A DNA stretch of 6,092 nucleotides from Pseudaestuariivita sp. (lineage in GTDB: Bacteria; Pseudomonadota; Alphaproteobacteria; Rhodobacterales; Rhodobacteraceae): positions 1 through 6,092 of the forward strand of contig JAHDCH010000170.1 in the NCBI GenBank assembly GCA_020629995.1. The letters run 5' to 3'. This document shows, piece by piece, positions 1 to 5,471 of this stretch. Below the pieces are notes generated by a model. The model was not told the origin of the DNA. It saw only the letters and a list, made by a program, of their open reading frames with translations, and made no database searches. The first letter of the stretch is position 1. The number at the start of each line of letters is the position of its first letter. Made by a program: the position numbers and the translations under genes.

Positions 1-2
1 CC

Positions 3-1751
3 CGCTGGTTTGCCGAAGGGCCGCTGCAATTCATGCTCGATACAACGGCGAACCTTTTGTACGGCAAGCGCCGCTGGCCCAATTTCGAACAAATCCCATG
101 GAGTGCGATCGCCGCATCGGCGGCGGTGCTGGGCTATTACCTTGGCGGGTGGAAGCTGGCCGCTCTGGCCGGGGGCACGTTCGCGTGGACCGCGCTGATC
201 GGCCAATGGAAGATCGCGATGGAGACGATGTCGGTCCTGATGGTCGCGGCGCCGCTGGCGTTCGTGATCGGGTTGGGGCTGGGCATTGCCGCGTGGAAAT
301 ACGCCTGGGTCGACCGCGCGATCAAGCCGATCCTGTCGGTGCTGCAGACGCTGCCGTTCTTTACCTATCTTTTGCCGGCGGTGATCTTTTTCAAGGTGGG
401 GCCGACGGCGGGCGCGGTGGCGACGATCATCTACGCGATCCCGCCGATGATCCTGATGACAACGCTGGGGCTAAAAAAGGTGTCGCCCGAAGTGGTCGAG
501 GCGGGCAAGATGTCGGGCTGTTCACGCTGGCAGATGCTGCGCCATGTCTACGTCCCCGCCGCGCGGACCGAGATTCTGGTGGGCGTGAACCAGGTGATCA
601 TGCTGTGCCTTGCGATGGTCGTCCTGACCGCGTTCATCGGGATGCCCGGTCTGGGCGCCAAGCTGCTGGCGATGATGGGAAGCTTTAAGCTGGGCAGGTC
701 GTTCGAGATTGGCGTGACCATCGTGCTTTTGGCGGTGACGCTGGACCGGCTGTCGAAAGCCTGGGTTGTCAAATTGCCCGAGCATTTCGAAAAGGGCACG
801 CCGTGGTGGCAGCGGCACAAGTACCTTGTGGTTGGTGTGATCGCCTTTGTCTTCTTCACCGTGCTGGGCCAGTTTGTCGAATGGTTTGCCGAGATCGGCC
901 GCCGCCAGAGCTGGTCGCAGGGCAAGGAAATCGACGACGCGATCAAGGGGTTTCTGGCGATCGACTTCGTGCAGGCCGTGACCGGGCAAATCCGCTATGT
1001 GCTGAACGTGTGGATCCTGAACCCGTTCCGCGATTTCCTGCTGTCGATTCCGACCTTTGCCTTTATCCTGTTCATCGTCGCGGGCGCGCTGGCGCTGGGC
1101 GGAAAGCGCCCGGGGATCTATGCGGCGGTGTTCTTTGGCCTTGTGGCGCTGACGGGGTGGTGGGACCGGTCGGTCATCACGCTGTATTCGGTCATTTCGG
1201 CGGTGATCCTGGCGATGCTGATCGGCCTACCGATAGGCATTCTTGCGGCCCGGTCCGAAACCTGGTCACGCAGGGTGCTGCTGGTCTGCGACACGGCGCA
1301 GACCTTCCCCAGCTTTATCTACCTGATCCCGGCGATCATGCTTTTTGGCATCACGGCGACCTCGGTTGTCATGTCGATCCTGATCTTCGCCATGGTGCCG
1401 CTGGTGCGCTACACGGTCGAGGGGCTGCGCGGCGTGCCGCCCGAGATGACCGAGGCCGCCGACATGTCGGGCGCAACGCGGATGCAAAAGCTGTGGAACG
1501 TGCAGCTGCCACTGGCCCTGCCCACGATGGCGGTGGGCTTCAACCAGGCGATCATGTTCGCCTTTTTCATGGTCATCATCGCGGCCTTTATCGGGACGCA
1601 GGATCTGGGCCAGGAGCTGCAAAAGACGCTGGCGGGCACCGATCTGGGCAAGAACTTTGTCCTTGGCATCTGCGTGTCGCTGATGGCGCTGACCTTTGAC
1701 ATGGCGATCATGACCTGGGCCGAGCGCAAAAAACAGCAGCTGGGCCTGTAG
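3..1751 (+). CDS. ProW/OpuAB-like ABC transporter permease with two fused permease units (5' partial)
   Basis: Inner-membrane permease of a glycine betaine/proline/choline-type ABC importer. The reading frame is open to the left edge (it reads RWFAEGPLQF before the first in-frame ATG at 33), and that ATG has no well-placed ribosome site, so the gene probably starts outside the window. Counting from the ATG at 33, the protein has about 572 residues and many hydrophobic segments. It contains two permease units. Each has a cytoplasmic EAA loop: EAGKMSG from residue 156 (base 498) and EAADMSG from residue 474 (base 1452). Each loop is followed by a similar stretch (GVNQVIMLCLAMVVLTAFIG and GFNQAIMFAFFMVIIAAFIG). 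The units lie about 318 residues apart, joined by a hydrophilic linker starting near residue 247 (KLPEHFEKGTPWWQRHK) plus extra membrane segments. A fused pair could supply the whole membrane domain with one chain. The ATPase and binding-protein genes are not in the window and may lie to the left. The family is clear; the substrate is inferred. Confidence 0.9.
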   Translation, partial: RWFAEGPLQFMLDTTANLLYGKRRWPNFEQIPWSAIAASAAVLGYYLGGWKLAALAGGTFAWTALIGQWKIAMETMSVLMVAAPLAFVIGLGLGIAAWKYAWVDRAIKPILSVLQTLPFFTYLLPAVIFFKVGPTAGAVATIIYAIPPMILMTTLGLKKVSPEVVEAGKMSGCSRWQMLRHVYVPAARTEILVGVNQVIMLCLAMVVLTAFIGMPGLGAKLLAMMGSFKLGRSFEIGVTIVLLAVTLDRLSKAWVVKLPEHFEKGTPWWQRHKYLVVGVIAFVFFTVLGQFVEWFAEIGRRQSWSQGKEIDDAIKGFLAIDFVQAVTGQIRYVLNVWILNPFRDFLLSIPTFAFILFIVAGALALGGKRPGIYAAVFFGLVALTGWWDRSVITLYSVISAVILAMLIGLPIGILAARSETWSRRVLLVCDTAQTFPSFIYLIPAIMLFGITATSVVMSILIFAMVPLVRYTVEGLRGVPPEMTEAADMSGATRMQKLWNVQLPLALPTMAVGFNQAIMFAFFMVIIAAFIGTQDLGQELQKTLAGTDLGKNFVLGICVSLMALTFDMAIMTWAERKKQQLGL

Positions 1752-1860
1752 CCGCCGCACACGCACGCGCCGGTTCGCCCCGTGAAACCAAAAGGCGCGG
1801 GGGCTTGATCTTGGGCGCGGGCCCCGTGATCGTTGCGCGGTCAACGGCAAGGGGGCGCCC
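1752..1860. other. Intergenic gap between permease and aldehyde dehydrogenase genes
   Basis: This is a 109-base GC-rich gap. There is no T-run, so no standard intrinsic terminator; the best stem I can pair is weak (GGGGC at 1800-1804 with GCCCC at 1821-1825). No convincing -35/-10 pair is visible. AAGGGGG at 1849-1855 is the likely ribosome binding site for the next gene, five bases before its ATG. Read-through from the permease gene is therefore plausible, although a promoter unlike the sigma-70 consensus cannot be excluded. Confidence 0.5.
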
Positions 1861-3345
1861 ATGGACCAGTCAAGTATCGACGCCTTGCGCGCACAGGACG
1901 TGGCTCTGTTCGGGCACCTGATTGACGGACGCGCGGTGCCCGCGTCGGACGGCAGGCAGCTGGAGGTCACGTCGCCCATAGACGGGCGGATCCTGACCCG
2001 GGTTGCCCGCGGCACGGCAGAGGACATGACCGCCGCCATTGCCGCCGCGCGCGCCGCCTTTGACGACGGGCGCTGGTCGGGCCAGCCGCCCGGCGCACGC
2101 AAGAAGGTGCTGATGCGCTGGGCCGATCTGATCGAGGCCAACGCGCTCGAGCTGGCGGTGCTGGGCGTGCGCGACAACGGGACCGAGATCGCCATGGCGC
2201 TGAAGGCCGAGCCGGGGTCCGCCGCAGCCACGATCCGCTATTATGCCGAGGCGCTGGACAAGGTGTATGGCGAAATCGCCCCGACGCCGCCGGGCATCCT
2301 TGGCCTGATCCACCGCGAGCCGGTGGGCGTGGTCGGCGCGATCATCCCGTGGAACTTTCCGCTGATGATTGGCGCGTGGAAGCTGGCCCCCGCGCTGGCC
2401 ATGGGCAATTCGGTTGTCGTCAAACCGGCCGAGACGGCGTCGCTGTCGCTGTTGCGGATGTGCGAACTGGCGCTCGAGGCGGGCCTGCCGCCCGGTGTTC
2501 TGAACGCGGTCACGGGCGAGGGCGCCGTGGTGGGCGAGGCGCTGGGCCTGTCGATGGACGTGGATGTGCTGGCCTTTACCGGGTCGGGCGCGACGGGGCG
2601 GCGGCTGATGGAATATGCCGCGCGGTCGAACCTCAAGCGCGTCTATCTCGAGCTGGGCGGCAAGTCGCCCAACATCGTTTTTGCCGATGCGCCCGATCTG
2701 GACGAGGCGGCCAAGGTCACAGCCGCCGGTATCTTTCGCAACGCAGGGCAGGTTTGCGTCGCCGGATCGCGCCTGCTGGTCGAGGCATCGATCCACGACG
2801 CGTTTGTCGCAAAGGTGGCACAGGTGACCGAGGCGATGCGCGTCGGCGATCCGCTGCGCACCGACACCCAGATCGGCGCGGTCAATTCTGAAGCGCAGCT
2901 GAAGGCCAACCTGAGCTTTGTCGAGACGGCCCGCGCCGAGGGCGGCGAGGTGATCACCGGCGGCCGGCGCATCCTGCAAGAGACCGGAGGCACCTACATG
3001 GCACCCACCATCGTCACAGGCGTTGCGCCGGACGCGACACTGGCACAGCGCGAGGTCTTTGGCCCGGTTCTGGCCGTCACCAGCTTTGAAGATGAGGCCG
3101 AAGCGCTGCGCCTTGCCAATGGCACAGACTATGGCCTGGCTGGCGCGGCGTGGACGTCTGACCTGGGCCGCGCGCACAGGATGGTGCGGGGCGTGCGGAC
3201 CGGCGTGATGCACATCAACACATACGGCGGGGCAGACGGCACCGTGCCGCTGGGCGGCGTGGGCCAATCCGGCAACGGGTCCGACAAATCGCTGCACGCG
3301 CTGGACAAGTACATCGACCTCAAGACAGCCTGGATCAAATTGTGA
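1861..3345 (+). CDS. PuuC-like NAD(P)-dependent aldehyde dehydrogenase
   Basis: A complete 494-residue aldehyde dehydrogenase, the usual length for the family, predicted to be cytoplasmic and to oxidise an aldehyde to its carboxylic acid with NAD(P)+. All expected active-site elements are present: PWNFP with the oxyanion Asn165, Lys188 in VVVKPAE, the cofactor-loop motif FTGSGATG at 239-246, the general base Glu264 in LELGGKSPN, the nucleophile Cys299 in AGQVCVAGSR, and EVFGPV with Glu398 and Phe400. The C-terminal SGNGSDKSLHALDKYIDLKT and the 35-residue Glu-Cys spacing closely match what I recall of E. coli PuuC (gamma-glutamyl-gamma-aminobutyraldehyde dehydrogenase). Related enzymes also act on betaine aldehyde and other aminoaldehydes, so the substrate is open. 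The start is ATG 1861, with AAGGGGG just upstream. It is followed after 10 bases by the Tm-1-like gene, so the two are very likely co-transcribed. A nearby osmolyte-type permease suggests amine catabolism (inference). Confidence 0.93.
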   Translation: MDQSSIDALRAQDVALFGHLIDGRAVPASDGRQLEVTSPIDGRILTRVARGTAEDMTAAIAAARAAFDDGRWSGQPPGARKKVLMRWADLIEANALELAVLGVRDNGTEIAMALKAEPGSAAATIRYYAEALDKVYGEIAPTPPGILGLIHREPVGVVGAIIPWNFPLMIGAWKLAPALAMGNSVVVKPAETASLSLLRMCELALEAGLPPGVLNAVTGEGAVVGEALGLSMDVDVLAFTGSGATGRRLMEYAARSNLKRVYLELGGKSPNIVFADAPDLDEAAKVTAAGIFRNAGQVCVAGSRLLVEASIHDAFVAKVAQVTEAMRVGDPLRTDTQIGAVNSEAQLKANLSFVETARAEGGEVITGGRRILQETGGTYMAPTIVTGVAPDATLAQREVFGPVLAVTSFEDEAEALRLANGTDYGLAGAAWTSDLGRAHRMVRGVRTGVMHINTYGGADGTVPLGGVGQSGNGSDKSLHALDKYIDLKTAWIKL

Positions 3346-3350
3346 GGAGG
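3345..3350 (+). promoter_or_regulatory. Ribosome binding site overlapping the preceding stop codon
   Basis: AGGAGG is a full Shine-Dalgarno match five bases before ATG 3356. Its first base is the last base of the aldehyde dehydrogenase TGA (3343-3345). This fixes the start of the Tm-1-like gene and points to translational coupling with the upstream gene. Confidence 0.85.
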
Positions 3351-3355
3351 CCGCG

Positions 3356-4588
3356 ATGACCGACAAGACAATCCTGGTGATCGGCACCTATGACACCAAG
3401 GACGCCGAGCTGGGCTTTCTGGCCGAGGTGATCCGCGCCGAGGGCGGCGAGGTGGTGACCATGGACGTGTCCGTGCTGGGCGATCCATCGCAGCCGACCA
3501 CGTGGTCCAAGCATGACGTGGCCGCCGAGGGCGGCGCAACGATCGAGGCGGCCATCAACAGCGGGGATGAGAACCACGCCATGCAGATCATGGCGCGCGG
3601 GGCGAGCCTGCTGGCCGCGCGGCTGCACGCCGAGGGCCGCTTTGACGGGATGATCGTGCTGGGCGGAACCATGGGCACCGATCTTGCGCTGGACGTGGCT
3701 GCGGCCCTGCCGCTGGGCGTGCCGAAATACATCGTGTCGACGGTGGCCTTTTCGCCGCTGATCCCGGCGGACCGGCTGGCGCCCGACACCCAGATGATCC
3801 TGTGGGCCGGCGGGCTCTACGGGCTGAATTCGGTCTGCAGGGCGTCGCTGAGCCAGGCGGCGGGCGCGGTGCTGGGCGCGGCGCGCGCGGTGCGGCCCCC
3901 GGACCGGGACCGCCCGCTGATCGGGATGATGTCGCTGGGCACATCGGCGCTGAAATACGTCGTCCCGCTGAAACCCGAGCTGGAGGCGCGCGGCTACGAG
4001 GTGGCCGTGTTCCACGCCACCGGCATGGGCGGGCGGGCGTTTGAAAGCCTGGCGGCGCAGGGCGCCTTTGCCTGCGTGATGGATTTCTGCACGCAGGAGC
4101 TGGGCAACCATATCCACGGATCGAGCATTTCCGCCGGGCCGGGACGTCTGACCGGAGCGGGCCTGAACGGCACGCCGCAGATCGTGGCGCCGGGGTGCTA
4201 TGATCTGGTGGACGTGGTCGGCTGGCACCCGCTGGACACAAAATGGGCGCAACACATGACCCATGCGCACAACCGGCTTTTGTCGTCGGTCGTGCTGCAG
4301 GCCGACGAAATCCGCGAAGTCGCCCGCGCTCATGCGCGCCAACTGGCCCAGGCCACCGGTCCGGTTGCGCTCATCCTGCCGGACAAGGGCCTGGGCGAAT
4401 GGGACCGCGAGGGCGCAGACCTGCACAACCCCGAAGGCCTTGCGGCCTTTCTGGATGAGGTCGAAGCGACCTTGCCGGCGAATGTCACGGCGCACCGCAT
4501 CGGCTGTCACATCAACGACGCGGCCTTTGCGCAAAAGGCGCTTGAGATCCTGGATGGATGGCGCGCCGACGGAACGGTCCGGGCCTAG
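3356..4588 (+). CDS. UPF0261 / Tm-1-like ATP-binding domain protein, function unknown
   Basis: A complete 410-residue protein, a normal length for bacterial UPF0261 members. It has the family's opening (TILVIGTYDTKDAELGFLAE), a glycine-rich GGTMGTD at 103-109, MMSLGTS at 191-197, HATGMGGRAFE at 220-230, and a long conserved C-terminal region around HGSSISAGPGRLTGAG and APGCYDLVDVVGW. The family is named after tomato Tm-1, whose N-terminal region inhibits tobamovirus RNA replication and binds ATP. The role of the bacterial proteins is not established. In plants this domain is fused to a C-terminal TIM-barrel domain related to a phosphoenolpyruvate hydrolase-like family. That partner is absent from this protein and from the window; in other genomes it is often a separate neighbouring gene. 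No signal peptide or membrane segment is visible, so it is probably cytoplasmic. Tight spacing to the aldehyde dehydrogenase suggests a catabolic role (inference). Its stop codon overlaps that of hpaR. Confidence 0.9.
   Translation: MTDKTILVIGTYDTKDAELGFLAEVIRAEGGEVVTMDVSVLGDPSQPTTWSKHDVAAEGGATIEAAINSGDENHAMQIMARGASLLAARLHAEGRFDGMIVLGGTMGTDLALDVAAALPLGVPKYIVSTVAFSPLIPADRLAPDTQMILWAGGLYGLNSVCRASLSQAAGAVLGAARAVRPPDRDRPLIGMMSLGTSALKYVVPLKPELEARGYEVAVFHATGMGGRAFESLAAQGAFACVMDFCTQELGNHIHGSSISAGPGRLTGAGLNGTPQIVAPGCYDLVDVVGWHPLDTKWAQHMTHAHNRLLSSVVLQADEIREVARAHARQLAQATGPVALILPDKGLGEWDREGADLHNPEGLAAFLDEVEATLPANVTAHRIGCHINDAAFAQKALEILDGWRADGTVRA
4585..4588. other. Overlapping convergent stop codons (CTAG)
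   Basis: The + strand gene ends with TAG at 4586-4588, and hpaR on the - strand ends with TAG read from 4587 to 4585. The two coding regions therefore overlap tail to tail by four bases. No hairpin with a T-run is visible on either side, so any terminator would have to lie inside the opposing gene or depend on Rho. Confidence 0.9.
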
Positions 4589-5019
4589 GGCGCACCCGGG
4601 TCAAGCCGTGCCAGAAGGTCCAGCAAGGTGTCAAAGTCGGCATCGCCCAGTGCGGCGCGAAAACCGGCCGCGATACGCGCGGCCTGAGGTGCATTGGCGT
4701 CGATCAGGCGCTGTCCCTTGGAAGTGATCGCGATGAACTGACGCCGCCGGTCGGCATCGCCTTGCGTCTGGGTGATCAGCCCCTTGCCGCGCAGGGTGGC
4801 GGCGATCCGGGTCAGCGACGGCAGCAAAAGGCTGGCCCGTTCGGCCAGCGATTTGGCATCAAGCTGGCCATGTTCGGCCAGCACCCGCAGCACCCGCCAC
4901 TGCTGTTCGGTCAGACCGGTTTCGGCCAGCATCTCTCGGATCGGGGCCATGACACCTTCGCGCGCGCGGATCAGCGCGATGGGCAGCGAACGGTCGGTGG
5001 GCGGCAGGCTTTGGGTCAT
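4585..5019 (-). CDS. hpaR: HpaR, MarR-family regulator of homoprotocatechuate degradation
   Basis: A 144-residue MarR-type winged-helix protein, a usual length for the family. The N-terminus (MTQSLPPTDRSLPIALIRAR) and core (LTEQQWRVLRVLAEHG at 36-51) match the HpaR subgroup. The likely recognition helix is about residues 65-80 (LLPSLTRIAATLRGKG), followed by a wing with DADRRRQFIAIT at 88-99. In E. coli, HpaR is a repressor of the meta-cleavage operon released by aromatic pathway compounds; the same role is inferred here. I chose the start at 5019 because family similarity begins there. The frame stays open to 5253, but the extra 78 codons are low-complexity Arg/Pro-rich sequence antisense to hpaF and cross the operator region. 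No clear Shine-Dalgarno sequence precedes the ATG. The gene is divergent from hpaF-hpaE, the usual arrangement for a local regulator, and probably also controls itself. Confidence 0.93.
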   Translation of the reverse strand: MTQSLPPTDRSLPIALIRAREGVMAPIREMLAETGLTEQQWRVLRVLAEHGQLDAKSLAERASLLLPSLTRIAATLRGKGLITQTQGDADRRRQFIAITSKGQRLIDANAPQAARIAAGFRAALGDADFDTLLDLLARLDPGAP

Positions 5020-5022
5020 GTG

Positions 5023-5052
5023 TTGACAGTAGAGCACAGGTATACTTAACAT
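5023..5052 (+). promoter_or_regulatory. Candidate sigma-70-type promoter for hpaF-hpaE
   Basis: A perfect -35 box, TTGACA, lies at 5023-5028. The best -10 match at an acceptable distance is TAACAT at 5047-5052 (four of six, 18-base spacer). This would start transcription near 5059, immediately before the palindrome, and give a leader of about 22 bases before the hpaF start. TATACT at 5041-5046 is a better -10 box by sequence but lies only 12 bases from TTGACA. The -35 box is convincing; the -10 choice is uncertain. Confidence 0.5.
5039..5044 (-). promoter_or_regulatory. Possible -10 box for hpaR
   Basis: Read on the - strand these bases give TATACC (four of six to TATAAT). The position would place the hpaR transcript start near 5032, a leader of about 13 bases. 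The best -35 candidate, TGTTAA on the - strand (5061-5066), is weak and lies within the palindrome. This is a tentative call. Confidence 0.25.
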
Positions 5053-5060
5053 CGCAACCA

Positions 5061-5072
5061 TTAACATGTTAA
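5061..5072. promoter_or_regulatory. Perfect 12-base palindrome, candidate HpaR operator
   Basis: TTAACATGTTAA is its own reverse complement over all 12 bases and is AT-rich within a GC-rich region. It sits between the candidate hpaF promoter and the hpaF start, and its last two bases are part of the hpaF ribosome site AAGGA. MarR-family dimers bind palindromes of this size. A further copy of the half-site, TTAACAT, lies at 5046-5052, exactly 15 bases upstream of the same half in the palindrome. Binding here would block transcription of hpaF-hpaE and could cover the promoter for hpaR. Assignment to HpaR is inferred from adjacency. Confidence 0.75.
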
Positions 5073-5075
5073 GGA
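5071..5075 (+). promoter_or_regulatory. Ribosome binding site that decides the hpaF start
   Basis: AAGGA directly abuts ATG 5076 with no spacer, which is too close for normal initiation there, but it lies six bases before GTG 5082, which is well placed. It therefore favours the GTG start. Confidence 0.75.
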
Positions 5076-5081
5076 ATGGCA

Positions 5082-5471
5082 GTGCCGCACTTTCACATCG
5101 ACTATTCGGCCAACCTCGAGGAGGTGATCGACATGGCCGCCCTGTGCGAGGCGATCCGCGCCGAGGCGGCGGGGATCGAGACTTTTCCCGTGGCGGGCAT
5201 CCGCGTAAGGGCGATCCGCGCTGATCACGTGGCGATGGCGGATGGCGCGGCACAGCATGGCTATATCGACCTGTCGATCCGCCTGCGCGAGGGGCGCAGC
5301 AAAGAGGTGAAGCGGGACGCGGTGGAGCGGGTCTTTGCCCGGCTGCGCGCCTTTGTGGCCCCGGCGATGCAGACCCGTCCCATCGCCCTGTCGGCCGAGA
5401 TCCGGGACATCGACGCGGCCCTGTCGCCCAAGTTCGGCAATATCAGGGACCATCTGGAGGACAGCGCATGA
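5082..5471 (+). CDS. hpaF: 5-carboxymethyl-2-hydroxymuconate Delta-isomerase
   Basis: A small enzyme of the tautomerase superfamily in homoprotocatechuate meta-cleavage. It converts 5-carboxymethyl-2-hydroxymuconate to 5-oxopent-3-ene-1,2,5-tricarboxylate, the substrate of the HpaG decarboxylase. The product has 129 residues; the E. coli enzyme is about 126. The catalytic base in this family is an N-terminal proline exposed by removal of the initiator methionine. Starting at GTG 5082 gives MPHFHIDYS, so Pro1 is exposed. Starting at ATG 5076 would give MAVPHF and bury it. The ribosome site also favours the GTG. Counting from Pro1, Arg40 (AGIRVRA) and Arg71 (REGRSKE) fall at the positions I recall as conserved in the family. 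The last codons overlap the hpaE start as ATGA (5468-5471), indicating translational coupling. The gene is probably controlled by the palindrome just upstream. Family members work as small oligomers, trimeric in E. coli. Confidence 0.93.
   Translation: MPHFHIDYSANLEEVIDMAALCEAIRAEAAGIETFPVAGIRVRAIRADHVAMADGAAQHGYIDLSIRLREGRSKEVKRDAVERVFARLRAFVAPAMQTRPIALSAEIRDIDAALSPKFGNIRDHLEDSA

Noticed and set aside
1794..1826. GC-rich possible hairpin between permease and aldehyde dehydrogenase genes
   Set aside because: Only about five base pairs form cleanly with a long loop, and no T-run follows, so it does not qualify as an intrinsic terminator.
1870..3387. A 505-codon open frame on the - strand opposite the aldehyde dehydrogenase gene
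   Set aside because: The product is rich in Arg, His, Gln and Pro with no recognisable domain. It mirrors a clear enzyme gene, and long antisense frames are expected in GC-rich coding DNA.
3335..4534. A 399-codon open frame on the - strand opposite the Tm-1-like gene
   Set aside because: It is a low-complexity Arg/His/Gln-rich translation with no domain, and the + strand frame is a full-length family member with a strong ribosome site.
5151..5221. Repeated GCGATCCGCGC at 5151 and 5211
   Set aside because: It is a short 11-base match within hpaF encoding Ala-Ile-Arg-Ala in both places, and is easily explained by codon preference.
5020..5253. N-terminal extension of hpaR to ATG 5253
   Set aside because: The extra 78 residues are Arg/Pro-rich, run antisense to hpaF and through the operator region, and family similarity begins at the ATG at 5019.
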